From positions 1,364,001 through 1,428,000 of the forward strand of contig OZ037871.1 in the NCBI GenBank assembly GCA_964035575.1: DNA of 64,000 nucleotides, in the 5' to 3' direction. Each line of letters starts with the position of its first letter. The stretch's first letter is position 1. The stretch comes from Rhynchopus sp. YZ270_cl-10. Taxonomy: Eukaryota > Euglenozoa > Diplonemea > Diplonemida > Diplonemidae. Below the pieces are notes generated by a model, which had not been told where the DNA came from, did not search any database, and saw only the letters and a list, made by a program, of their open reading frames with translations. A program made the position numbers and the translations under genes. This document shows, piece by piece, positions 10,801 through 19,793 of the stretch.

Positions 10801-12698
10801 TCACCTAATTGCCTAGAGTATACAACTTTGACATTACACCCTCCACAGCATCCCCTCCGGCAAAGCCCTTGCCAGCGTTGAAGACTTGCAGAAGAACGTT
10901 GGTATCGTTGTTGTCACGCTAGGGATCATCCAGATCCGTGTGGGGCGTAAGATCTTTTCGTATGGGGCAGGGTACACTGCTTATGTGAACCGCCTTTTGA
11001 CTGGACACGAACGGTTTAGTGATATCTGGACGGAAAGCGCGGTGCGGTTGTTGGTGATGCCGGAGCGCACGATTAATGCGCTGCTGGAGGAGGATGAGGG
11101 GTTCTTTGATGCGATGTGGAAGACCTGTGGGATGAACACAGCACGGTGCCTGATGGGCATCGATGATGCATACGACCCTAAGGTGTGGGACGACAAGACC
11201 ATCCGCAAGACCGCAGAGAACGGCCACATCGAGATGTTGCAGGACCCCAAGCTCTACGACGACACTGCAGAGCGACGCCACAAACTCGGTGGGCGCTGCC
11301 ACCGCACCCTGCTGCGTGGCCGTGCCTGGGAGTACGGTGAAGAGCGTGACCACATCGGCGGGTCGCTCTGCCGCTTCCCCTGCCTCATCCCAGGTGACTT
11401 CAAGTTCGCCACCTTCACCGGCCACGCAGTCTTCTACGAAATGGAGGTCCCAATCAACGCCTCGCAACGTGCCAAAATAAAATGGGGTTTCCTAAAATCC
11501 AAGATCAAATCCATCATCCTCTGGTCAAACCTGCGTGGCAAAGAGCACGGCAAGGCCTGCCTCGCGCTTGCGTTCGGGAGAACCCCACTACAGTACCATC
11601 CAGACCAATCGATGGCACGGCAGTTGAAGCAGGATTCTCCGGAGACAGCGTTCACGGCGCTGGAGGACGAAGGGGATGAGGGGAGTGGGGAGAGCGAGCT
11701 GCTTGGGCGGGAGGCGGTGCACGACCCGCCCTCGAGCGTGCTTGCACAGCAGAACGCTGCGCATCACCACCCTACACAGCCCACCGCTGCACCGCGCAGT
11801 GCGTTCACATCCTCCTTCGAGCCTCGGCAGACAGCTGTCCTACCTTCGGAGACGGCACTCAGCTCTACACCACCTGACGACAATCCACCTCCAAGCGCCG
11901 TTCAGGCACCACTTGGAAACCCTTACTACCAACAGTACAGCCATCCAGACACTCTGCACAACAGACCGATCCCCCCAGGGCACAGCGCCTCTAGCAGTGG
12001 GCTGCGCTCTGCACCGATGCCGCCTGGCGTTGGGTCGTCGCCCTTGGGTGTGCTGCCCACGCCGCAGGCTTCGCCGTTTGCGATGGCGCCGGTGAGCAGT
12101 GTCGCCTCACAGCGTGCGTACCCTAGGGGCTACGGTGCTGGTGGTGCGTCGCCTGCACCCACCCTGCTCCCCATCACGCCTGGTAGCGGGCAGGGCGGCA
12201 TCCCCACCTCGATCCTCCCCTCCGCACCGTACACACCACTCGACACCGTCCACCAGCCCTACTCCCCCGAGTACCCTGCGATGGCCACCCTCGGCCGTGG
12301 TGGTGTCCTCGGCAGCCCTATCACCAGCGACCGCAACGCACTGCTCAACGCCTTCCCGAGGAGTGGGTCGGCGGGGGTGGGGACAGGAGGTGCAGGTGCA
12401 GGGGGTACAAGCGCAATATCCGAAGGCAGCAACGTCCTCGGAACATCCGGCTTCGCCCTCCCCCCTCCACCAGATTTCAGAAAGGTATGTGGACAAAAAA
12501 AGGGTAAAAGAGAGAGTCCCTCAGTGAAGTGAATGGGACAACACCTGACTTTGTTAACAGATCCTCGAGGACGTAGTGGACGAGCAGCAGACCATCGAGA
12601 AGCATGCAAGCTTTAAAAAGCTTCTGAAAGAGCAGGCAAAAAACAGTCCGAAAAGAGACCCTACCCGTCCGCCTATCGTTCTCTCTCCAAGTATGTAG
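7860..12698 (+). CDS. SOS1-type Na+/H+ exchanger (CPA1/NHE family)
   Basis: Six predicted exons: 7860-8307, 8366-10229, 10353-10443, 10512-10690, 10849-12484 and 12561-12698. They join in frame to give 1451 aa; donors are GTATGT or GTATGG and acceptors are ACAG or CAG. The protein exchanges Na+ (or K+) for H+ across a membrane. Exon 1 has a signal-like start, a Cys-containing luminal part and the first membrane spans. Exon 2 carries the core: MNPHLIFHIFLPVLIFESAF, LSATDPVAVVALLKDLGAS (about residue 231) and IEGESLFNDGTAIVFF with the Asn-Asp ion-binding pair (about 262), then WGGLRGAVGLALAL (about 475). These match plant SOS1 more closely than animal plasma-membrane NHEs. A long cytosolic region of about 950 residues follows, its last third rich in Pro, Ser and Gly. 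I could not recognise a cyclic-nucleotide-binding domain by eye. The last exon could in principle continue at a further GTATGTAGG donor at 12691. Confidence 0.88.
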
Positions 12699-13060
12699 GT
12701 GCTATTTTGCATTGTTTTCCTTCAGAGACCCTCCTGACTGCTTTTTAGATGCACGGCGAGGTCAAGCATTCTCTATTTTTGAAGGTGCATCTCTGGTACA
12801 GACAGCTAGTTAGTTAGTGCTCCAAACCGCGAAAAATGAATTCAAATACATTCAGGTCATCCCCCGCCAATGTATTTTCTGGTCAAGGTTGCGAGAGAGG
12901 ACCTTGTATTTCAAATTAATTTTAGCTTTTTTGACCATTGTAATTTGTTGCCATATCTTTCCACCCCCTCTCAGACCAAGCCGGGAGCACACGACACTCT
13001 CAGCTGTGAAGCGACACCTCCACATCGTGAGCCAAGAACGTGAGCAACCAAACAACAAGA

Positions 13061-13110
13061 CAGTGGCGCACATCCTTGGATGTCTCCGCTGATGCAACTA
13101 AGTTTTCAAA
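13061..13110 (+). repeat. Dispersed noncoding repeat R1, divergent copy
   Basis: About 50 bp related to 14085-14138 and 63618-63670: a CAGTGG start, a TCCTTGGATGTCT middle and an AACTAAGTTTTCAAA end. It is the most diverged of the three copies. Confidence 0.55.
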
Positions 13111-13436
13111 CACATCACAATACAAAATAAAGTGGCACATCTCCACGGTGTCCAACACGAAATCCATCCAGGTTTATCAAAAAGTAGATTTTTACATTCA
13201 TTCCTATTCTGTTCCTTGATTTGCCCCCCTCCCTCCCAATACTAGATGTGTACTGTAAAGACTGGTCCAAGCAGTTTTTCAACAAAACCACCACAAAAAA
13301 AAACAAGCTCTTTTTCAACAACCGACCGAGAATCTCCCTAGAGCCAAGGCGAGAATAGGGTTGGCAAAAATCCTTTACTGGCCCCTCTGTCCCTTTATTC
13401 TTCAACTGTATTTTTTTTTTAGGATTTTTGGTTTTC

Positions 13437-13546
13437 AGATGTAAACCACGAAATGGGTGTAGGACTGCATGGTTGGGTGTCCACCCCCGGTACAGCCAGT
13501 CATTGTACCAAGGTACAATGACGAGGTTGTTATATTTCAAGTCACC
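13437..13546 (+). repeat. Dispersed noncoding repeat R2, copy 1
   Basis: Matches 48222-48321 over about 100 bp with indels. Shared blocks are AAACCAC, GGGTGTAGGACTGCATGG, TCCACCC and TATTTCAAGTCA. The end motif also occurs alone near 12895 and 15758. No coding capacity. It may be an old short interspersed element. Confidence 0.6.
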
Positions 13547-14084
13547 TTTTATTTTCTGCATTGCTGAGGGGTTCTACCATCTCTTGTTGATACATTTTTT
13601 TCTTTTTGAATTTGTTCTAAAAAAAAAATTCACTTTTTTTTTACCTTCATTTTTTAGGTGACTAAGCCAGCGAGAGGCTAGGGTTCATTTTATACACCCC
13701 CCGCTTTTTTTTTTTCCCTTTGTTTGTTGTCAGATTAGTTGGTACTATTCCTGGGGTTTGCGGGTTTGTTGGTTGTGTGTGTGCATAACGGGGCTCAAAC
13801 TGCGGAAAAAATAAGGGGAAAAGTAGATGCATAGTGCACACAAAGGGCTTAGGTTAGTGTTGAGTACAGACCCTAGCCTCGTCTTGGTGGGCTAGTCGAA
13901 TGTCAACACAACAGAAAGAAAAACAGCTGCAAAAAACACTGTTGAGGGTGAAATATTTATGACACTTCCCCCCTGGCGTACGGTTGAATTTTGCACAATA
14001 CTCTATACACTTTATATCCCTAACGAAGATCGCAAGGCATTCAGTTGTCTTGCTTGTATTCCCAAAAAAAAAAAAAAAAAGAAT

Positions 14085-14138
14085 TATAGTGGAGTTCATC
14101 CTCGGGTGTCTACACTAATACAACCAAGTTTTCAAAAG
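14085..14138 (+). repeat. Dispersed noncoding repeat R1, copy 1
   Basis: This copy and 63618-63670 share TATAGTGGAG and then CTACACTAATACAACCAAG followed by TTTTCAAAA, with few differences between. Both lie in gene-free DNA about 49 kb apart. A related stretch (GTACAGA-CCTA...AACACAACA) lies near each copy, but on opposite sides. Confidence 0.7.
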
Positions 14139-14902
14139 AAAAGAAGTGCGAGGGTTTCGAAAAGGGTGGAGGTGGAGGTGGTGGTGGTGGAGAATTTTGT
14201 TATCAAAGCCAAGCCCACTTATATCTGGTGTTCGCCTGCGCACCCCCACCTCCAGGGTTCCTCTCAGTGTCTTAGTCTTCCTAAAGAGGTCTTTCGCACA
14301 TCTGTTTGTAGATCCTTTCAGGAGCGTAATAGTCCAGGCATTTTTTTTTTTGTTCGTTACGAAGCTTAGGTTCATTTTTACCTATATTTTTTCCCCTCTC
14401 ACAGAGGTGATGAAATAGGTGCTAAATGGCTCCTTGCTTGCAATTATTCAAAAGGTCTTTTGGGAAGAGAGACAAACAAATCTGATTAAGTTCTTCCCAG
14501 GGCTTCCCACGCACGTTGTTTCATACCTTCTTCCTACACTGTTAAAAGGTAGTGTGGGAAAGTGTTCTACAAAAAAAACCCCATATTTACCTTCGGGATA
14601 ATTGTGTGTTTTTCCCCCCATTCGGAATTTCCCCCGCACGGTACCGATAGTGTTAAGTAAGGAGGCGCGCTCCATCTTTCAAGCTTTCTTTTCTTTTGTA
14701 CAGAAACCTGCCTACTATGGATGGCATTGTGGGAGGGGAGGGGGTAAAGGGGGCAGGGAGGGCGGAGGGGGCTTATTTCTTTGAGTAGTTTCCCCACATC
14801 CCCCCAATATTATTATGTTCGAAAACAAAAAATCTGATTTCAAAAAAACCCCCCCATTTTCTCTCTCTACTCCGTCATGTACCCCCACCACATTTTACCT
14901 AC

Positions 14903-14940
14903 ACACTGGATATTCTCAACGAGTTGAGAATATCCGGTGT
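14903..14940. repeat. 38-bp hairpin
   Basis: Two 18-bp arms, ACACTGGATATTCTCAAC and its complement with one mismatch, are separated by 2 bp. It lies between genes. No terminator-type T tract follows directly. Role unknown. Confidence 0.6.
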
Positions 14941-15190
14941 GATCTTGAGCGGCGATAGGGAACGCAATCGCTACTCAGTTCATCCTGAAGGTGTGTAGTA
15001 CGGTGCACTACATCGCCCGCCCCAAAATGCAAAAAAAAAGAAAGACACTTCTTTCGACCGTTGTGGCAAATAGAACTCAATCACGGCAATATGACAGATT
15101 CCCCTCCCCCTCCCGTCTCCTTCTCCCTTCCCCTTCTCTGACCCACTTCTACTTCACATTGTGTGTGAGGGGCGGAACACAACAAAAAAG

Positions 15191-15403
15191 ATGGATTCCG
15201 ACGACCAATGCAGCGAAGACCATGACGATCTGACTGACAGTGCGTACGTGAAGCGAATCCACCCTCAGCTGTCGCGTCTGGTGACCGGCCAGGTGTTGGT
15301 GATTTCCTCTGCTCTGCGTGTCCTACGCAAGTACAGCATCAACGAGGTCGAGAACGTTGAGGAAGCGATAGAAGCGGTGGTCAAGCGTGGCTTCGATAAA
15401 TGA
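15191..15403 (+). CDS. Small hypothetical protein, 70 aa
   Basis: Short open frame starting in a good context (AAAAAAGATGG). The protein is acidic at the N-terminus (MDSDDQCSEDHDDLTDS) and then looks helical (LSRLVTGQVLVISSALRVL, then VENVEEAIEAVVKRG). It has no signal peptide and no membrane span. I do not recognise the family; the helical part loosely recalls small histone-fold or dimerisation modules but no defining motif is present. GC content and codon use resemble the neighbouring genes rather than the T-rich flanks, which favours a real gene. Confidence 0.5.
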   Translation: MDSDDQCSEDHDDLTDSAYVKRIHPQLSRLVTGQVLVISSALRVLRKYSINEVENVEEAIEAVVKRGFDK

Positions 15404-16093
15404 TCCGTCGAGTTGGTTCTTCATTATTTCCTTTCCTACTTCCTTCTTTTTTTGTATGGGACCATTTTTGTTGATCCCTCACCATATACTATCAATTTAT
15501 TGATTGCATATGATGAAAATACTTGTACAACACACCCCCCCTTTCTTGAGCAGTATTTTCTCTTTTCCCCCACTTTCTTGTACTGTGCATGCACCCATCC
15601 CAAAAGCGCCCCTTTGCGTACGATATACCCAGCAGTATCTAGCAGCTGTGTCTCGCTCCGTGCTGCACCCTCCGGTCTTAGGATACAGCCTCCCCCTTAC
15701 GGCTGGGAGAAGAAGGAGATGGAGCGTGGCTTGCGTTAGGTGACTTAAGAAAACGAGCGGCTTTGTATTTCAAGCCACATTTCTTTTTAGGGGTAGAGAG
15801 AGGCTTCGGTTCATCTTATAAACATTTTCTTTTACAACACTCCAGGGGGTTCGATAAGCCCCCCGCGGAACGTCCGTACTATCAACTTCACTTTTTTTTT
15901 TTACTCCACATTTCCATGTGGAATCGCAAAAAAAAAACCCACAAATCTGCAAACCGAACGCTGAACCATTTTATCAGATTCTTCAAAAATGCCAAATCTC
16001 CCCACCCACATCTCTCCTACCCCCTTTTCAAGGACAACAATAAGCTGTACCTCCTCACCTCCGCCCCTCTTTACACGGGTGATTATCTTTAAA
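15404..16093. other. Intergenic region
   Basis: No gene seen. It contains the R2 end motif (TTTGTATTTCAAGCCACA, about 15763), GAGAGGCTTCGGTTCATCTT (about 15797) and ACTATCAACTTCACTTTT (about 15878), all members of short noncoding families also found at 7, 13, 54 and 62-64 kb. Confidence 0.5.
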
Positions 16094-17719
16094 ATGGATG
16101 ACGACTTCACACAGATCGCTCATATGATGCACAATACCAGTCTGGACACGTCTGATCTTGCGGAGTACACTACTACTGCGATGCTGTCGCCTGCTCGGAA
16201 GGCTGGGGTTGAGTATGAGAGGGATTTGCATCAGATGCAGAGTGTGCCTTTGCGTGATGTGCAACAGACGGTTGATGCGACGCAGACGTTGCATGCGAAG
16301 TACTCAGCGCGTGACGCAGAAGGAGAAGCGAACGAGCTCTTCACCGCCACCGCACAGCGTCTCTCCGCAACGCTCTATGCCGACCCCGTCCTCCCCCCCA
16401 TCGACGTCGACCCGCCTGCTTCGCTTCTCTCGCTCCTCTCTGTCGCAGACGACGGCGCACTGCCGCAGCAGCTCACACCAGATGAAGTCAAAACTATACA
16501 CACCTTGATAGAGTCAGGCAAAGACGATGACACTGCCCTGCAAAAGGAGGTTGAGTTGCTAGACATCCAGCAGGCAAACCTTTCGAGCAAGATCATGCAG
16601 GCAGAGGAGACGAGGTTGGGATTGGAGCTGAGTCTTGCGAGGCTGGACCGAGCCCTGCCCACTCATGATGCTTGGCTACGCGAGCAACAACAGAAATTGG
16701 CACAGCTAGGTCAAGCTGCAGTGGATCCTTGCGCAATCATTGGGCGAGACACTGAATCAAACCCGGTTGACCTAGCGGGTCTTGAAGCTACAGTGAAGGC
16801 GCTGTCCAGGCAGAACGCAGAAATGGAGCAGGAGGGCTTGATTAAGTCGCTCAACGCATGCCACGCGATGGAGATGCTCACGACCTCGCTGCGCTACCAA
16901 ACCCGCTGGTGTGGCGACGCAGAGGTGCACGCTGCGAACGCACGGCGCCGCAGCGACACTGCTGCCCACAGCGCGCTCGAGGGCGCCAAGGAGGAGGAAC
17001 GGCTCCTGCACAGCCTGCACGAGGCCACGGTGCGCCTTGCCGACACAAAGAACAACATCTCCCTCACCCAACGCCGCCTCATGGGTGCTGCACCACTCCC
17101 CAACGGCCTCTTCCTCGATGAGGCACGTGGACAACACCTCCTCGCAGCACTCAAGGATGAGCTAGGCCGCGGCAGCACCCGCCTTCTCGAGACCCTAGGC
17201 AGCAGCCACGACTTCAACGTGATGGGGCACATAGGTGCGCAGGCGGAGCTCATCCCTGCATATGCTAGGGCACGTTCTTCGTCACCCCCTATGCCGCATG
17301 GTGTTGTGCCTGTGCCCGTTGCGTTGAGTGGTGGTGGTGGGTTGTCGCCACGCAATGTGCCACAAAGGGAGCTTGTGTCGCCAGGAAGAGTGGTGGGAGT
17401 GGTGGAGCACAGTCTTGCGAGGGGTGGTGGGGAGTACGCAGAGTCTGTGTCGCCTCTGCACCCGACGCAGGCGGTGCCGCAGCATCAGGCGGCGTATCCG
17501 GTATGTTATAAGGAGAGGGCTTCAGATCTTTGCAGCTTTTCCCCATTTTCCTCTTTTTTATCACAGATGGGCGCAGGCACGCCACGGATGCACCACTCCA
17601 CGCACGCACCGCTGCATGAGCAGCAGACCATCGTCTCGCTTCAAGAGCAGGCGCAACGACAGCTTGCAGGCGTCGCCGCCACACTCGCAACGCTCGCCTC
17701 AAACGACCGGCTTGCGTGA
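16094..17719 (+). CDS. Coiled-coil protein, 519 aa
   Basis: Starts MDDDFTQIAHMMHNTS at an AAAATGG context. Residues about 140-330 are rich in Glu, Gln, Leu and Ala with heptad-like spacing (for example LQKEVELLDIQQANLSSKIM), so a coiled coil is likely. A low-complexity Pro, Gly and Ser region follows, then a final helical segment (EQQTIVSLQEQAQRQLAGV). An intron is predicted at 17501-17566 (GTATGT...CACAG). It is exactly 66 bp and stop-free, so retention would simply add 22 residues. The inserted residues (VCYKERASDLCSFSPF) are T-rich at the DNA level and unlike the rest, which supports splicing. No catalytic motif; probably structural, such as cytoskeletal. Family not recognised. Confidence 0.75.
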   Translation: MDDDFTQIAHMMHNTSLDTSDLAEYTTTAMLSPARKAGVEYERDLHQMQSVPLRDVQQTVDATQTLHAKYSARDAEGEANELFTATAQRLSATLYADPVLPPIDVDPPASLLSLLSVADDGALPQQLTPDEVKTIHTLIESGKDDDTALQKEVELLDIQQANLSSKIMQAEETRLGLELSLARLDRALPTHDAWLREQQQKLAQLGQAAVDPCAIIGRDTESNPVDLAGLEATVKALSRQNAEMEQEGLIKSLNACHAMEMLTTSLRYQTRWCGDAEVHAANARRRSDTAAHSALEGAKEEERLLHSLHEATVRLADTKNNISLTQRRLMGAAPLPNGLFLDEARGQHLLAALKDELGRGSTRLLETLGSSHDFNVMGHIGAQAELIPAYARARSSSPPMPHGVVPVPVALSGGGGLSPRNVPQRELVSPGRVVGVVEHSLARGGGEYAESVSPLHPTQAVPQHQAAYPVCYKERASDLCSFSPFSSFLSQMGAGTPRMHHSTHAPLHEQQTIVSLQEQAQRQLAGVAATLATLASNDRLA

Positions 17720-17955
17720 AGAGAAGAGAGCCTCTACCATCCTCTCCCAACCCCCATTTTGGTCGTTTGTGACGGCCCCTAGAGTTAGAATAGAAAGTCC
17801 TCCCCCACCTACCTTAAACATTACCCACCGTACGACCAGAGATGCCTCATCTCGAGCTCAAAGGATTGACTCCATCCGCATCCTTCCAGGGGTTTTCCCT
17901 AATCACTCCCCTACTCCTCCACTCCCTGCCCCCTACCACCATTCCAGGGATCCAC

Positions 17956-18603
17956 ATGCATGATCCAGTCAAAGTAAGGGAGCTATACCTCCCGGTACGC
18001 AGGGCAGGCCTGCACGTTGTGGTGTACACCGGGACGTTCGACCCGCTGCACAATGGACACCTGATGGCAGCGCAGAAGTGCCTCGATGCTGGGGCGGATG
18101 AGGTGGTGTTTGTGCCGAAGAGCGATGGGCTTAAGGCAAAGCAGGGGGTGACTGCGCGTACACACCGTCTCGCTATCTCTTGCGCAGCTGCCAGCGCACA
18201 TGAACACATGAATGTGTTCTTGCCTGACCCGACACCGTACATGCCGTGTGCAGAGGACTGGTCGCTGCGCAAGCTTCTCTCACACATAGGCACGCTGTAC
18301 CGCACCTCGCAGGTCAGCGAACTCTGCGGCAGCGACACCTTCGTGACGTACCCCCCCGACGCACATCCATGCTACTTCTTCGGGCAGACCATCTTCCTCG
18401 CGTCGCGTCCACCCTACCCAGAGGTGGACGTCTCAAAGATCCCGCACTGCATCAACATCGGCACCACCAAGGACATCTCCTCATCCTCCATCCGGCAGGC
18501 CATTCGCGATGGTCTCATAGACAGCCTAGCTGAGCACGGACTCTGCAAGGATGCTGTGCATTACATACAAGAAAACCAATTGTACGGTATAGAGGGAAAA
18601 TAG
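17956..18603 (+). CDS. Nicotinate/nicotinamide-nucleotide adenylyltransferase-like protein
   Basis: 215 aa from the ATG at 17956. The nucleotidyltransferase signature GTFDPLHNGH lies at residues 26-35 and a C-terminal ISSSSIR motif (about 176-182) fits the ISSTxxR motif of the NadD/NMNAT family. Such enzymes join ATP to NMN or NaMN to make NAD or its acid form, releasing pyrophosphate. The length is usual for the family (about 200-240 aa). An in-frame ATG at 17842 would add 38 residues, but that stretch is pyrimidine-rich like the 5' leaders of neighbouring genes, so the later start is preferred. Some other small nucleotidyltransferases, such as phosphopantetheine adenylyltransferase, share the first motif; the second motif and the length favour NMNAT. 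Confidence 0.8.
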   Translation: MHDPVKVRELYLPVRRAGLHVVVYTGTFDPLHNGHLMAAQKCLDAGADEVVFVPKSDGLKAKQGVTARTHRLAISCAAASAHEHMNVFLPDPTPYMPCAEDWSLRKLLSHIGTLYRTSQVSELCGSDTFVTYPPDAHPCYFFGQTIFLASRPPYPEVDVSKIPHCINIGTTKDISSSSIRQAIRDGLIDSLAEHGLCKDAVHYIQENQLYGIEGK

Positions 18604-19589
18604 AGGTGCAGGAATATTTCCTGTCGGTTTCTCAATGGTGGCTTTTGTTGCGAAAGGGTGGGTCCACTGCGGAGGGTGGTTCTTATTATTACGATGTTTA
18701 GCTCATTTTAGATGTCCTTTTTTGTTCATATTGGGGTCGCTCGGTTTCGTTGGATACGTGCGTCTTTTTAAGGGGGGTGAGTTTCTCACTTCTTCCTGCA
18801 ATCTCTATCTATCCCCTTGCACTGTTGAACGTTACTTTTTGTATCACTGCTAACATTTGTGTTTTGGTGATAGCAAAAAATGAGCCTCTTAGAGGCTGAG
18901 GCCCGTCTTTTGTGAAAGTATTGGAACGTCCAAATGTAAGAACGCTGGGACGTTTTTTTTTAGCGTTCCAACCCTCATCTTTTGTCATTCTCCATTGTCA
19001 TATGAGGGCATGTGAGCAATGCTCAAGAGCTCGATCTACCCGGGCGCTGTGCCTGCGGCGCCAGAGGCGTTTTGTACCATTCAACACACCTTGACGTTCC
19101 GAGAAGAAAACAAACGCCTGTGTTAGCACCTATCACGGTGCACAAAATATATTTTGGAATGATACCAAAATAGGCCGACTTTGAGTGCGTCTTTTTTTTG
19201 GTCTCTTTCATTCAGATGCCTGAGCAGAGAGTTTGGGTGTCCCAACTTACCAACCCTTCTTTATTTCTTTATTGCTGATTGAATGGCATATGTTGAAAAC
19301 ACTTTTTTTTGCTGAATCAAAATCTTCGAAACCCCGACACCGATCTGTCAAACAACGCACCTCTGGCACTATAGCAATGCGCTGTACTGCCAGACAACTT
19401 CACTTCTTTTATCTTCAGCACCCACCTTCCAGGAGAGGGAGATCTTCTTCACTCAGAGAGAATGCTTGAAGAATGTGACCCACTTCCACTTCTGTATGCA
19501 CAACACGTCAACGAGGGAAGATCAAGGTGAGCGTTCTGAGGATGAGGTTTTCTGAACATCTGACCTCCCCCACTCCACCCCCCCTCTGC
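18604..19589. other. Intergenic region
   Basis: Nearly 1 kb of T-rich DNA with no supported gene. It contains one GCCTGCGGCGCC palindrome-like motif (about 19050) that recurs in other repeat-rich intervals. Confidence 0.5.
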
Positions 19590-19710
19590 TAATGGTGGCA
19601 GTATTGTGATGGGAGCCCATTGGAATACGCAAAATACATCAAAATACACGTGTATTTTGATGTATTTTGCGTATTCCAATGGGCTCCCCATCACAATACT
19701 GCCACCATTA
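19590..19710. mobile_element. 121-bp palindromic MITE with 8-bp target duplication
   Basis: The two halves are nearly perfect inverted copies meeting at ACACGTGT; the only difference is one extra G in the right arm. Ends are TAATGGTGGC and GCCACCATTA. It is flanked by a perfect direct repeat CCCTCTGC (19582-19589 and 19711-19718), the 8-bp duplication typical of hAT-like transposons. It carries no gene and so must have been moved by a transposase from elsewhere. It lies 83 bp before the FKBP start codon, probably in the promoter or 5' UTR, where the RNA could form a long hairpin. The near identity of the arms suggests a young insertion. Confidence 0.85.
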
Positions 19711-19793
19711 CCCTCTGCCCCATTCTGTTCCATCCGTCTTAGCATTACACATTCGACTTCTCTCTCTTTCTCTCTTCCTCCCCAACCCATACC

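Larger units (their letters stand above)
12699..15190. other. Gene-poor intergenic region with dispersed short repeats
   Basis: About 2.5 kb of T- and A-rich DNA with no supported gene. It contains members of several noncoding repeat families listed separately (13061, 13437, 13655, 14085), a 38-bp hairpin at 14903-14940 and long homopolymer tracts. Open frames here are short and fall on repeats. Confidence 0.6.
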
